From positions 310,001-374,000 of the forward strand of contig NZ_MVOL01000004.1 of the NCBI RefSeq assembly GCF_002018875.1: 64,000 nucleotides of DNA. Reading direction: 5' to 3'. How positions within the stretch are numbered: the stretch's first letter is position 1; each line of letters starts with the position of its first letter. The translations under genes were made by a program, and so were the position numbers. The notes under the pieces are model-generated. The model had not been told where the DNA came from. It searched no databases and was given only the letters and a program-made list of their open reading frames with translations. The DNA comes from Pseudomonas sp. MF4836 (lineage in GTDB: Bacteria; Pseudomonadota; Gammaproteobacteria; Pseudomonadales; Pseudomonadaceae). Below are positions 20,713 through 30,033 of this stretch, piece by piece.

Positions 20713-20946
20713 ATGTCGAGAGTCTGTCAAGTTACCGGTAAGGGTCCGGTGACTGGGAATAACATTTCCCACGCAAACAACAAAACCCGTCGTCGTTTCC
20801 TGCCGAACCTGCAGCATCACCGCTTCTGGGTTGAAGAAGAGAAACGTTTCGTGCGTCTGCGCGTATCTGCCAAAGGCATGCGTATCATCGACAAGCGTGG
20901 CATTACTGTCGTGCTGGCCGAAATCCGCAAAGCTGGCAAGATCTAA
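20713..20946 (+). CDS. rpmB: 50S ribosomal protein L28
   Basis: 77-residue L28 ([29 protein letters not shown]...), full family length with the [14 protein letters not shown] core. It starts 11 bp before rpmG ends its upstream spacer, forming the conserved rpmB-rpmG operon. Confidence 0.97.
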   Translation: MSRVCQVTGKGPVTGNNISHANNKTRRRFLPNLQHHRFWVEEEKRFVRLRVSAKGMRIIDKRGITVVLAEIRKAGKI

Positions 20947-20957
20947 GGGAGCTAATC

Positions 20958-21113
20958 ATGCGTGAATTGATTCGTTTGATTTCGAGCGCCGGTACTGGTC
21001 ACTTCTACACTACCGACAAGAACAAGCGCACTACTCCGGACAAAATCGAGATCAAGAAATATGATCCGGTTGTTCGTAAGCACGTGATCTACAAAGAAGG
21101 CAAAATCAAGTAA
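20958..21113 (+). CDS. rpmG: 50S ribosomal protein L33
   Basis: 51-residue L33 translated directly from the sequence: [20 protein letters not shown], then [17 protein letters not shown] and ending VIYKEGKIK. It lacks the CxxC zinc pairs, so it is the cysteine-free (C-) form. GGGAGC lies about 8 bases before the ATG, 11 bp after rpmB. Confidence 0.97.
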   Translation: MRELIRLISSAGTGHFYTTDKNKRTTPDKIEIKKYDPVVRKHVIYKEGKIK

Positions 21114-21130
21114 TTGATTTTTCTTCTGAC

Positions 21131-21160
21131 AAAAAAACCCGCCTTCAAGCGGGTTTTTTT
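21131..21160. terminator. Terminator after rpmB-rpmG
   Basis: AAAAAAACCCGC and GCGGGTTTTTTT form a 12-bp stem with a short CTTCAA loop, 17 bp after rpmG. It also serves the convergent cupin gene. Confidence 0.92.
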
Positions 21161-21171
21161 GTGCCTGTGAT

Positions 21172-21534
21172 TCAGGCTTTCTGTTCGAAGGCCACGTAGA
21201 TCTTGCGGCAGGGCTCCAGCACTTCCCAGGTGCCCTTGAAGCCGGCCGGGATGACGAAGCGGTCGCCGGCGCGCAGGGTCTTGGCATTGCCGTCGCTGTC
21301 GCGCAGCACCGAGACGCCCTGCACGATTTCGCAGTATTCATGCTCGGTGAAATTCACCGTCCACTGCCCGACCGCACCTTCCCAGACCCCGGCGTTCATC
21401 TGCCCGCACGGACTGGCGTAATGGTTGAACAACGCCTGTTCCGGGTCGCCCTTGAGGACTTTTTCCGGTGCAGGGCGATAGCGTTCACCCTCGGTGGTGG
21501 CCTGGCTGAAGTCGACGACGTGCTGAATGCTCAT
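21172..21534 (-). CDS. Cupin domain protein
   Basis: 120-residue small cupin of the Cupin_3 type: WTVNFTEHEYCEIVQGVSVLRD and LRAGDRFVIPAGFKGTWEV carry the two cupin motifs with metal-ligand-type residues (E, H). Its ligand or reaction is unknown. It is divergent from the aldehyde dehydrogenase gene across 236 bp and neighbours polyamine catabolic genes, so a related role is possible but not shown. Confidence 0.8.
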   Translation of the reverse strand: MSIQHVVDFSQATTEGERYRPAPEKVLKGDPEQALFNHYASPCGQMNAGVWEGAVGQWTVNFTEHEYCEIVQGVSVLRDSDGNAKTLRAGDRFVIPAGFKGTWEVLEPCRKIYVAFEQKA

Positions 21535-21770
21535 TCTTGTATTCCCCCGTGATTGGCGGCGCGAGTGGTAGTGGGGCCAAAGTCTATGTTTATTAAAATG
21601 AACATAGCAATGGCGTTTACGGGCGTTATGTCAAATATATTGAAACTTCGGGTGCCACTGGTTTAGGGTGGCCGGTGCCTTGGGCCGAAAGAAGGCTGGC
21701 CGGGCAGAATTCCTGAAGGTGCCTGCGTTGATCGCGTGGCGCTTGTATTCAATAAGAGGAGGACACTCGT

Positions 21771-23264
21771 ATGACCACCCTGACTCGTGCCGACTGGGAA
21801 CAACGTGCCCGCGACCTGAAGATCGAAGGCCGCGCCTATATCAATGGCGAATACACCGCTGCGGTTTCCAGTGAAACCTTCGAATGCATCAGCCCGGTTG
21901 ACGGTCGCGTGCTGGCAACCATCGCCAGTTGTGACGCCGCCGACGCCCAGCGTGCTGTAGAAAATGCCCGCGCCACATTCAATTCCGGCGCCTGGTCGCG
22001 CCTGGCCCCGGCCAAGCGCAAGGCCACCATGATTCGTTTTGCCGGCCTGCTGAAAAAGCACGCCGAAGAGCTCGCCCTGCTTGAAACCCTGGACATGGGC
22101 AAGCCGATCAGCGACTCCCTGGGCATCGACATTCCGGGCGCGGCGCAAGCGCTGAGCTGGAGTGGCGAGGCCATCGACAAGATCTACGACGAAGTCGCCG
22201 CCACGCCCCATGATCAACTGGGCCTGGTGACTCGCGAGCCGGTGGGCGTAGTCGCGGCCATCGTGCCGTGGAACTTCCCGCTGATGATGGCTTGCTGGAA
22301 GCTGGGGCCGGCGTTGTCCACCGGTAACTCGGTCATCCTCAAGCCTTCGGAAAAATCCCCGCTGACCGCAATCCGCATCGCCGCCCTGGCCGTGGAAGCC
22401 GGTATTCCGGCGGGCGTGCTCAACGTGCTGCCAGGTTATGGTCACACCGTGGGCAAGGCCCTGGCCCTGCACATGGACGTCGACACCCTGGTGTTCACCG
22501 GCTCGACCAAAATCGCCAAGCAATTGCTGATCTACTCCGGCGAGTCGAACATGAAGCGCGTCTGGCTCGAAGCCGGCGGCAAGAGCCCGAATATCGTGTT
22601 CGCCGATGCACCGGATCTACAGGCCGCGGCCGAATCGGCCGCGGGCGCCATTGCCTTCAACCAGGGCGAAGTCTGCACCGCGGGTTCGCGCCTGCTGGTG
22701 GAGCGCTCCATCAAGGATAAATTCCTGCCCCTGGTGATCGAGGCCCTCAAGGGCTGGAAGCCGGGCAACCCACTGGACCCGGCAACCAACGTCGGTGCAT
22801 TGGTCGACACCCAGCAGATGAACACCGTGCTGTCCTACATCGAAGCCGGGCATGCCGACGGCGCCAAGCTGGTCGCGGGCGGCAAGCGCACCCTGCAGGA
22901 AACCGGCGGCACCTATATTGAGCCGACGATTTTCGACGGTGTGAGCAACGCGATGAAAATCGCCCAGGAAGAAATCTTCGGCCCGGTGCTGTCGGTGATC
23001 GCCTTCGATACCGTCGAAGAAGCCATCGAGATTGCCAACGACACCCTGTACGGCCTGGCCGCAGCGGTCTGGACAGCCAATATCTCCAAGGCTCACCTGA
23101 CCGCCAAGGCCCTGCGTGCCGGTAGCGTGTGGGTCAACCAGTACGATGGCGGCGACATGACCGCGCCGTTCGGTGGCTTCAAGCAATCGGGTAACGGCCG
23201 TGACAAGTCGCTGCACGCATTCGACAAGTACACCGAGTTGAAGGCGACCTGGATCAAGCTCTGA
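21771..23264 (+). CDS. kauB: NAD-dependent aldehyde dehydrogenase (KauB/PauC/PuuC type)
   Basis: 497-residue class I ALDH. Catalytic Cys is in FNQGEVCTAGSRL (about residue 302), the general-base Glu in LEAGGKSPN (about 267), and the cofactor Lys/Glu segment in ILKPSEKSPLTA. The protein matches gamma-glutamyl-gamma-aminobutyraldehyde/4-aminobutyraldehyde dehydrogenases of polyamine catabolism, and its position after rpmBG is that of PA5312 kauB/pauC. GAGGAGGA precedes the ATG. The gabT2 transaminase that I recall next to it in P. aeruginosa is absent here. Substrate assignment is inference. Confidence 0.85.
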   Translation: MTTLTRADWEQRARDLKIEGRAYINGEYTAAVSSETFECISPVDGRVLATIASCDAADAQRAVENARATFNSGAWSRLAPAKRKATMIRFAGLLKKHAEELALLETLDMGKPISDSLGIDIPGAAQALSWSGEAIDKIYDEVAATPHDQLGLVTREPVGVVAAIVPWNFPLMMACWKLGPALSTGNSVILKPSEKSPLTAIRIAALAVEAGIPAGVLNVLPGYGHTVGKALALHMDVDTLVFTGSTKIAKQLLIYSGESNMKRVWLEAGGKSPNIVFADAPDLQAAAESAAGAIAFNQGEVCTAGSRLLVERSIKDKFLPLVIEALKGWKPGNPLDPATNVGALVDTQQMNTVLSYIEAGHADGAKLVAGGKRTLQETGGTYIEPTIFDGVSNAMKIAQEEIFGPVLSVIAFDTVEEAIEIANDTLYGLAAAVWTANISKAHLTAKALRAGSVWVNQYDGGDMTAPFGGFKQSGNGRDKSLHAFDKYTELKATWIKL

Positions 23265-23318
23265 CCTGAAGGGCTCGGGGCGGGCGCTTGCCCGCCGGAC
23301 CGGGCCTCGATCCAAAAT

Positions 23319-23354
23319 CGCAGCCGGACTTTCCGCAAGGGAAGTCCGGCTGCG
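23319..23354 (+). terminator. Terminator between the ALDH and MFS genes
   Basis: CGCAGCCGGACTT and AAGTCCGGCTGCG form a perfect 13-bp stem with a 10-base loop, followed by TTGTCTGTGT, 55 bp after the ALDH stop. Confidence 0.75.
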
Positions 23355-23396
23355 TTGTCTGTGTCGGTATAAAAAATGATCCACAGGAGCGTGGAA

Positions 23397-24545
23397 ATGC
23401 GTTGGGCGACCTATTTCGCCGTTTTGGCGGCTGTCCTGAGTGTCGGGCTGGCCCTGGGTGTCAGCATGCCGCTGGTGTCGTTTCGCCTGGAAGGCTGGGG
23501 TTATGGCCCCTTTGCCATTGGCGTCATGGCGTCGATGCCGGCCTTTGGCGTGTTGCTTGGGGCCAAGCTTGCCAGCCGCCTGGCGGCGCGTTTTGGTACT
23601 GCGGGCCTGATGCGCCTGTGCCTGTGGGGCGGGGCGCTGTCCATTGCTTTGCTGGCGCTGTTGCCGAGTTACCCGCTGTGGCTGGTGCTGCGATTGGGCC
23701 TGGGCATGGTGCTGACCATCGTGTTTATCCTGGGCGAGAGCTGGATCAACCAGTTGGTGGTCGAGCAGTGGCGCGGGCGGCTGGTGGCGCTGTATGGCAG
23801 CTGTTACGCCCTGAGCCAGCTGGCCGGGCCATTGCTGCTGGGCGCGCTGGGCACCGAGACCGACTACGGCTTCTGGGTCGGTGTCGGGCTGCTGGTGGTA
23901 TCGCCCCTGCTGTTGATCGGCCGCAGCGGCGCCCCGACCACTGAAGCCTGCAGCGTGACCCTGGTCGACCTGTGGCGCTTTTGTCGTGGGCTGCCGGCGA
24001 TTGCCTGGGCCGTGGCGCTGTTCGCCGCCTTTGAGGCAATGATTCTTACGCTGTTACCGGTGTATTGCCTACGCCAGGGCTTTACCGAAGACATCGCCCT
24101 GGCGATGGTCAGCACCGTGGTGGTCGGCGATGCGGTGCTGCAATTGCCGATTGGCGCCCTGGCCGATCGCCTGTCGCGGCGCTCCCTGTTCACCGGCTGT
24201 GCGGTGGCGCTGTTGTTGTCGAGCCTGGCGATTCCGCTATTGCTCCACACCTTGTTGATCTGGCCGTTGTGGGTGCTGTTCGGCGCCAGCGCCGGGGGCC
24301 TGTTTACCCTGTCGTTGATCCTGATCGGCGAGCGTTACCGCGACGACGCCCTGGTGCGAGCCAATGCCCATGTGGCGCAACTCTGGGGCATTGGCTGCCT
24401 GATCGGGCCGCTGGTGGCCGGGGCGGGCAGCCAGTGGGTCAGCGGCCATGCCTTGCTGTGGCTGATGGCGGCCGGGGCTTTTGGGCTGATTGTGTTGTTG
24501 CTGCGCCAGGGAGCATTGGGTGCCGCGGCGCCGCAATCGGTATAG
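23397..24545 (+). CDS. Major facilitator superfamily transporter (YcaD-like)
   Basis: 382-residue, 12-helix MFS protein of the small YcaD-type family (LEGWGYGPFAIGVMASMPAFGVLLGAKL, GESWINQLVVEQWRGRLVALYGSCYALSQLAGP, RANAHVAQLWGIGCLIGPL). The substrate is unknown. The start at 23397 is preferred because AGGAG lies about 7 bases ahead; the in-frame ATG at 23376 has no ribosome site. Corresponds by context to PA5311. Confidence 0.82.
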   Translation: MRWATYFAVLAAVLSVGLALGVSMPLVSFRLEGWGYGPFAIGVMASMPAFGVLLGAKLASRLAARFGTAGLMRLCLWGGALSIALLALLPSYPLWLVLRLGLGMVLTIVFILGESWINQLVVEQWRGRLVALYGSCYALSQLAGPLLLGALGTETDYGFWVGVGLLVVSPLLLIGRSGAPTTEACSVTLVDLWRFCRGLPAIAWAVALFAAFEAMILTLLPVYCLRQGFTEDIALAMVSTVVVGDAVLQLPIGALADRLSRRSLFTGCAVALLLSSLAIPLLLHTLLIWPLWVLFGASAGGLFTLSLILIGERYRDDALVRANAHVAQLWGIGCLIGPLVAGAGSQWVSGHALLWLMAAGAFGLIVLLLRQGALGAAAPQSV

Positions 24546-24579
24546 GCTTCACCGCTGTTGGTTCAATCAGGGAGGTCAG

Positions 24580-24993
24580 ATGAAGCTTAAGCCAGGGATT
24601 CGATTCAGCGGGGCGCTCTGTGCGCTGACGATTTTGCTCGCCGGGTCCGCCCATGCCGCACCCAAGGACCCGCCCGTGGAGCGGGTCAAGCAACTGGCGC
24701 TGAAGCAGTGCCTGGACGATAACTACGGGCGCTTGAAGTTCTACAAGGCGTACGACCTGCACGACGCGTCCTACTTCGTCGATCGGGTGCAGCTGGACCG
24801 CGACGGCACCGACCGCCGTACCCGGGCCCTGAGCAACTACGTCGAGCAGCAGACGGGCAGCTTCCATATCGGCGGGCCGCCGATGAAGAACGAGGCCGGT
24901 TACCCGATCAACGCGATTTTTGAACGCTGCATGAGTTTCTATCACTCGCCCGGGCTGGACGCCTTTATCAAAAACCAGCTGCTCAAACGCTGA
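24580..24993 (+). CDS. Small exported protein, weakly Tai4-like
   Basis: 137 residues with a signal peptide (FSGALCALTILLAGSAHA, cleavage about 27) and a mature helical domain carrying two cysteines (KQCLDDNY, FERCMSFYH) that could form a disulfide. The layout recalls periplasmic Tai4-type immunity proteins against T6SS amidases, but no effector gene is adjacent and the resemblance is only impressionistic. GGAGG lies 4 bases before the ATG, 34 bp after the MFS gene. Confidence 0.65.
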   Translation: MKLKPGIRFSGALCALTILLAGSAHAAPKDPPVERVKQLALKQCLDDNYGRLKFYKAYDLHDASYFVDRVQLDRDGTDRRTRALSNYVEQQTGSFHIGGPPMKNEAGYPINAIFERCMSFYHSPGLDAFIKNQLLKR

Positions 24994-25008
24994 CAGATCG
25001 GCGCGGGC

Positions 25009-26574
25009 CTAGAGCATGCGCTCCAGGCCGACGCTGGTGCTCAGCCAGGCGTTGATGCGCCGCCACCAACTGCCCGGCTCCCGGGTCAGGGTGTGCAGTT
25101 GCTGGTTGTCTTCGGTGACCCAGACGATCTTGCCGTCCTGCAGCTTGGCCTCGTAGCTCAAGGCCGGGGCCATGCCTTGCAGGGCCAGGGCGCGCACATG
25201 TTCGGCCAGTTCCGGGCTGTCGACCAGCACCCCGACTTCGGTGTTCCACAGCACCGAGCGCGGGTCGAAGTTGAACGAGCCAATAAAGGATTTCTGCCGG
25301 TCGAAGATCATCGCCTTGCTGTGCAGGCTGGAGTCCGAGCCGCGCCAGGTGCTGCGGAACAGGTGCGGCCCGCTGCCGCCGTGATCGCCGGGCTGGCGGC
25401 GCAATTCGAACAGCCTTACCCCGTGTTCCAGCAGGGCCTTGCGGTAAGGCGCATAGCCGCCGTGCACTGCCGGCACATCGGTGGCTTCCAGGGAGTTGGT
25501 CAGAAGGCTCACTTGCACCCCGGCGTCGGCACGCCCGGTGAGGTACACCAGGCCCGGCTGGCCGGGCACGAAGTAGGCCGAAATCATGATCAGTTCCTGG
25601 CTTACCCCTTGCAGCTCCGGCGCCAGTTGGGTGGTCAGCAGCAATTGCGGGTCGGGCTCGTTCCTGGCCAGGACCTTGCTCGGCGCATCCCACAGGGCCT
25701 GGTTCCAGGCCCAGATCAGCTCCTTGCGCCAGATATCCATGCGCGGGTGGCTCTGGTAGGTCTTCAGTTGCTGGTACAGGGCGTGGTTCTGCCGGCGGGT
25801 GTCTGCCAGGGACTGTTCCAGTTGTTGCCGGGTGTTGGCCAGGTCCCGGGCGGTGGGGACGCTGGAGAGGAACTCGTCGATGGGCTTGCTCAGGGCGCTG
25901 TTCCAGTACTGGTCGAAACTGTGCCCCAACTGCTCGGCCACCGGCCCGACGCTGAGCATGTCGATGTCCGTGAAGTTGAGGCTGGGCTCGGCATCGAAAT
26001 ACTCGTCGCCCAGGTTGCGCCCGCCGACGATGGCCACGCTGTTGTCCGCCAGCCACAGCTTGTTGTGCATGCGCCGGTGTTGCTGGGACAGGTTGAACAG
26101 GCGCCCTGCCGCGCGGGTGATGCCGGTGCTGCGCCCCAGGTGCAGGGGGTTGAACAGGCGGATCTGGATCTGCGGGTGGGCGGCGAGGGTGGCAATCACC
26201 TGGTCCAGGCCATCGCTGGTGGTGTCGTCCAGCAGGATGCGTATCCGCACCCCGCGATCGGCGGCCTTGAGCAGCTCATCCACCAGCATCCGGGTGCTGA
26301 TGCCGTCGTGCACGATGTAGTACTGCAAATCCAGGCTGCTTTGCGCATTGCGGATCAGCTCGGCGCGAGCCATGAAGGCTTCGGTGCTGTTGGACAGCAG
26401 GCGAAACCCGGAGCGCCCCTGATAGGGCGCGGCCTGGGCCTGGATCGAGCGTCCAAACGCCGACTCTGTGGCCGGCAGGGCCTGGCTCGGTTCTCGGGGC
26501 ACGTTCAGGGTGGCACAGCCGCTGAGGCCCGCCGTGATCAGCAGAAGTAAGGCGAAAGCCTGTTTGAGTCTCAA
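25009..26574 (-). CDS. Phospholipase D family lipoprotein (cardiolipin-synthase-like)
   Basis: 521 residues with a lipoprotein signal (LLLLITAGLSGCATL, lipobox LSGC). Two PLD catalytic HKD motifs are present: HNKLWLADNSVAIVGGRN (about 178-195) and HSKAMIFDRQKSFIGSFNFD (about 418-437), each with the supporting GG/GS-N element. The family includes ClsC-type cardiolipin synthases and other phosphatidyltransferases; the lipid anchor suggests action at the outer face of the envelope. It is convergent with the small exported-protein gene (15 bp apart). Confidence 0.85.
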   Translation of the reverse strand: MRLKQAFALLLLITAGLSGCATLNVPREPSQALPATESAFGRSIQAQAAPYQGRSGFRLLSNSTEAFMARAELIRNAQSSLDLQYYIVHDGISTRMLVDELLKAADRGVRIRILLDDTTSDGLDQVIATLAAHPQIQIRLFNPLHLGRSTGITRAAGRLFNLSQQHRRMHNKLWLADNSVAIVGGRNLGDEYFDAEPSLNFTDIDMLSVGPVAEQLGHSFDQYWNSALSKPIDEFLSSVPTARDLANTRQQLEQSLADTRRQNHALYQQLKTYQSHPRMDIWRKELIWAWNQALWDAPSKVLARNEPDPQLLLTTQLAPELQGVSQELIMISAYFVPGQPGLVYLTGRADAGVQVSLLTNSLEATDVPAVHGGYAPYRKALLEHGVRLFELRRQPGDHGGSGPHLFRSTWRGSDSSLHSKAMIFDRQKSFIGSFNFDPRSVLWNTEVGVLVDSPELAEHVRALALQGMAPALSYEAKLQDGKIVWVTEDNQQLHTLTREPGSWWRRINAWLSTSVGLERML

Positions 26575-26634
26575 GTCAGCTCGTCTCGAAGGCGGCGATG
26601 GTCGACATATGGACGCAGTCTTGGGGGAAAAAGG

Positions 26635-28077
26635 TCAGTCGGTCGTGCAATCAGTTTCAGCCAGCAGCTTGATCGCGGCGGCGCCCACCTTGCGCACCGC
26701 ATCTTCGATCTGCGGCGTTGGCTTGGCAGCGTAGTTCATCCGCAGGCAATTGCGGTACTTGCCCGAGGCGGAAAAGATACTGCCCACGGCAATCTGTACG
26801 CCCTGGTCGAGCAGCGCGCGGTTGAGCTTGAGGGTGTCGAAGCCTTCCGGCAGTTCGATCCACAGCATAAAGCTGCCCTGGGGCCGACTGGCGCGAGTGC
26901 CCAGGGGGAAGTAGCGGCTGACCCAGTCGAGCATCATGTCGCGATTGCGCTGGTATTGAGCGCGCATCTTGCGCAAGTGGGGTTCGAAATGGCCGGCCTT
27001 GAGGAACTCGGCAATGGCGATCTGCGGTTGCGGCGCGGTGGAGCCGGTGCTGATGTATTTCATGTGCAGCACCCGCTCCAGATAGCGCCCCGGCGCGACC
27101 CAGCCAATGCGCAGGCCCGGGGCGAGGGTTTTCGAGAACGAACTGCACAGCAGTACCCGACCGTCTTCGTCGAACGACTTGATGGTGCGCGGGCGCGGGT
27201 AGGTGTAGGCCAGTTCGCCATACACATCGTCTTCGATGACCGCCACGTCAAAGCGCTGAGCCAGGGTCAGCAGCGCGCGCTTGCGCGACTCGGGCATGAT
27301 GTAGCCCAGCGGGTTGTTGCAGTTGGGGGTCAACTGTATGGCCTTGATCGGCCACTGCTCCAGGGCCAGTTCCAGGGCTTCGAGGCTGATGCCGGTCAGC
27401 GGGTCGGTGGGGATCTCCAGGGCTTTCATGCCAAGGCCCTTGAGGGTCTGCATGGCACCGTGAAAGCTCGGCGAGTCCACCGCGACGATGTCGCCAGGCT
27501 CGCAGATGGCGCGAATGCTGGTTGAAAGCGCCTCATGGCAGCCGGTGGTGATCACCAGGTCATTGGCTTGCAGCTGGCAGCCGGAGTCGAGCAGCAGGCG
27601 GGCGATCTGTTCGCGCAGTTCGAGCACGCCGTAGATGTTGTCGTAATACAGGCCGGGCATGTCCTGGCGCCGGCTGATGCGGGCCAGCCCGCGGAGCAGG
27701 GGTTTCAGGGTCGGTGTATTGATATCCGGCATACCCCTGCCCATCTGTATGACGTCTTTGCGCGGCACGCTGCGCACCAGTTCCAGCACCTGTTCCCATT
27801 GCGATATCTCCACCGGCCGTTGCGCCGGGCGGCCGATGGCGGGCAACGCCGGCAGTTCGCGGCTGGCCGGTACAAAGTAGCCGGACTTGGGCTTGGGCAT
27901 CGCCAGGCCGTTATCTTCCAGCACTCTGTATGCCTGCTGCACAGTGCTCAGGCTGACACCGTGCTCGACACTCAAGGCGCGCACCGAAGGCAGGCGGTCG
28001 CCGGGGCGATAAAAACCCTGCTCAATGCGGGTGCCCAGCAGTTCGGCAAGGTTGACGTAGAGGGTCATGGCAGGCAC
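26635..28077 (-). CDS. MocR/PdxR-type regulator (GntR HTH fused to aminotransferase)
   Basis: 480-residue fusion: N-terminal GntR winged helix (LYVNLAELLGTRIEQGFYRPGDRLPSVRALSVEHGVSLSTVQQAYRVLE, 5-55) and a fold-type-I aminotransferase domain with the PLP lysine in SSFSKTLAPGLRIGW (about 312-326) and NCNNPLGYIMPESRKR. Such regulators sense PLP or amino compounds and usually control a neighbouring gene. The divergent DUF1127 gene or the downstream polyamine genes are candidate targets. Confidence 0.88.
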   Translation of the reverse strand: MPAMTLYVNLAELLGTRIEQGFYRPGDRLPSVRALSVEHGVSLSTVQQAYRVLEDNGLAMPKPKSGYFVPASRELPALPAIGRPAQRPVEISQWEQVLELVRSVPRKDVIQMGRGMPDINTPTLKPLLRGLARISRRQDMPGLYYDNIYGVLELREQIARLLLDSGCQLQANDLVITTGCHEALSTSIRAICEPGDIVAVDSPSFHGAMQTLKGLGMKALEIPTDPLTGISLEALELALEQWPIKAIQLTPNCNNPLGYIMPESRKRALLTLAQRFDVAVIEDDVYGELAYTYPRPRTIKSFDEDGRVLLCSSFSKTLAPGLRIGWVAPGRYLERVLHMKYISTGSTAPQPQIAIAEFLKAGHFEPHLRKMRAQYQRNRDMMLDWVSRYFPLGTRASRPQGSFMLWIELPEGFDTLKLNRALLDQGVQIAVGSIFSASGKYRNCLRMNYAAKPTPQIEDAVRKVGAAAIKLLAETDCTTD

Positions 28078-28251
28078 TCGCGCAAGGGATTGATCAAAGA
28101 ACCAGTACAGATGGACGGAAAATACAGGATTCAGCCATCAGTGGGGAAATTCTGTATGGAAATAATACCAGCGCTTTGAATCTGTCATGGTTTCAGGCAC
28201 CCGCGCATCATGTTTGCTCATGGCCACCCAAGTAAACAGGAGCAAACAACA

Positions 28252-28497
28252 ATGAACGGCTTGAGCGATGTGCGTCTGTCGTTACACAGTCAGGAACTGG
28301 CGGTTGGGCACGAGCGGGCGATGCAGGCGGTGATGTCCCGCAACGCGCCGCGCGCCCTTGGCCGCTGGGGCCTGTACTGGCATCGGCTGCGTACCCGCAA
28401 GGCCTTGCTCGCCCTGACGGCTGACGAACTGCGGGACATCGGGCTTAGCCGGGAGCAGGCGCGCCGCGAAGGGCTCAAGCCGTTCTGGCGTCTCTGA
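28252..28497 (+). CDS. DUF1127 domain small protein
   Basis: 81 residues with the C-terminal DUF1127 motif (TRKALLALTADELRDIGLSREQARREGLKPFW), a short arginine-rich segment found in small regulatory RNA-binding-like proteins of Proteobacteria. Its role here is unknown. AGGAGC precedes the ATG by 9 bases. It is divergent from the MocR-type regulator gene. Confidence 0.8.
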   Translation: MNGLSDVRLSLHSQELAVGHERAMQAVMSRNAPRALGRWGLYWHRLRTRKALLALTADELRDIGLSREQARREGLKPFWRL

Positions 28498-28572
28498 AGA
28501 AGGGCTCTGGCGCTGCTGCACGCCGTCAGGCCATTGGGCGGCAGCAATGCCAGGGGGAGGGCGGTTGCGGTG

Positions 28573-29886
28573 TCAGCCGAGCTCCTTGAGGCGGTGCCAG
28601 AGCATGCCCAGTGCCAATAGCGGCGAACGCAGGTAGCGGCCGCCCGGGAAGGTGATGTGCGGCACCTTGGCGAACAGCTCGAAGCCGCCACCCTGCTGGC
28701 CGCTGATGGCTTCGGCCAGCAGCTTGCCGGCCAGGTGCGTGGCATTCAGCCCATGACCTGAATAGGCCTGGGCGTAATACACATTCGGCTGGTCCTTGAG
28801 CCGGCCGATCTGCGGCAGGCGGTTGGCGCCGATACCGATCATCCCGCCCCATTGATAGTCGATCTTGACCCCGGCCAGTTGCGGGAACACTTGCAGCATC
28901 TTCGGCCGCATGTACGCGGCGATGTCCTGCGGGTCACGCCCGGAGTAATGGCAGGCGCCGCCGAACAGCAGGCGCCGATCCGCCGAAAGCCGGTAGTAAT
29001 CCAGGGCCACCCGCTGGTCGCAGACCGCCATGTTCTGCGGCAGCAACTGCTGTGCCTGCTGCTCGCTCAACGGCTCGGTGGCGATGATGTAGCTGCCGGC
29101 GGGCAACACCTTGCCACCCAGCTCCGGGTTGAGGCCATTGAGGTAGGCGTTGCAACCGAGCACCAGGGTCTTGGCGCGGACCAGGCCGCGGGCGGTGTGC
29201 ACCCTGACCTGGCTGCCGTAATCGATGCGGGTCACGGCTGAATGTTCGAACACTTGCACCCCCAGCCGCTGCGCCGCGGCGGCCTCGCCCAGTGCCAGGT
29301 TCAAGGGGTGCAGGTGCCCGGAGCCCATGTCGATCAAACCGCCGACATAGCGCTCGGAGCCGACCACGCTGTGCATTTCATGGGCTTGCAGCAGGCGGGT
29401 TTCGTGGCGATAGCCCAGCTCGCGCAGTTCTTCGGCGTCTTCGGCGAAACCCTCCAGGTCCTTGGGCTTGTTGGCCAGGTCGCAGTAGCCCCAGGTCAGG
29501 TCGCAGGCGATCTGGAACTGTTCGACCCGCTGGCGCACGATGTCCACCGCTTCCAGGCCCATCAGCTTCATCTGCCGAACGCCGTCGTCGCCCAGCACCT
29601 TGCTGAACTGCTCCAGGCCATGGCCGACGCCGCGAATCAGCTGGCCGCCATTGCGCCCGCTGGCGCCCCAGCCGATCTTGCGCGCTTCCAGCAGCACCAC
29701 ACTGAAGCCGCGCTGGGCCAGTTCCAATGCGGTATTCAGCCCGGAGAAGCCGCCGCCGACCACGCAGACATCGGCCTGCAACTCGCCGGCAAGCGCCGGA
29801 TGATCGGGCTGGGGCAGGCTGCTGGCGGCGTAATAGGAGGCGGCGTGACGGTCGCTCGGGGCAGGTTGCTGAACACCGGGGTTCAT
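28573..29886 (-). CDS. FAD-dependent amine oxidoreductase (PuuB/PauB-like)
   Basis: 437-residue DAO-family flavoprotein with the FAD-binding CVVGGGFSGLNTALELAQRG (about 41-60) and the GASGRNGGQLIRGVGHGLEQF segment typical of gamma-glutamylputrescine oxidases. Together with the nearby ALDH this fits the gamma-glutamylation route of polyamine degradation; PA5309 (a PauB homologue) occupies the matching place. The ATG at 29886 is chosen as the family start, since the open frame continues upstream with non-homologous sequence. Confidence 0.82.
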   Translation of the reverse strand: MNPGVQQPAPSDRHAASYYAASSLPQPDHPALAGELQADVCVVGGGFSGLNTALELAQRGFSVVLLEARKIGWGASGRNGGQLIRGVGHGLEQFSKVLGDDGVRQMKLMGLEAVDIVRQRVEQFQIACDLTWGYCDLANKPKDLEGFAEDAEELRELGYRHETRLLQAHEMHSVVGSERYVGGLIDMGSGHLHPLNLALGEAAAAQRLGVQVFEHSAVTRIDYGSQVRVHTARGLVRAKTLVLGCNAYLNGLNPELGGKVLPAGSYIIATEPLSEQQAQQLLPQNMAVCDQRVALDYYRLSADRRLLFGGACHYSGRDPQDIAAYMRPKMLQVFPQLAGVKIDYQWGGMIGIGANRLPQIGRLKDQPNVYYAQAYSGHGLNATHLAGKLLAEAISGQQGGGFELFAKVPHITFPGGRYLRSPLLALGMLWHRLKELG

Positions 29887-30033
29887 GTGCGTGAATCCTG
29901 ATTGGGGTGTTTGGAAAATTTGACGGAGCATAAGCCTGACCTTTCGTCGGCGGCAACAGCGGTCGGGGTGCGCTGTCTGTTGGTGGGCTTTTAGGGCAAA
30001 ATCCCCGGCTGTATTTGCCCGGTAACCTTGCCA

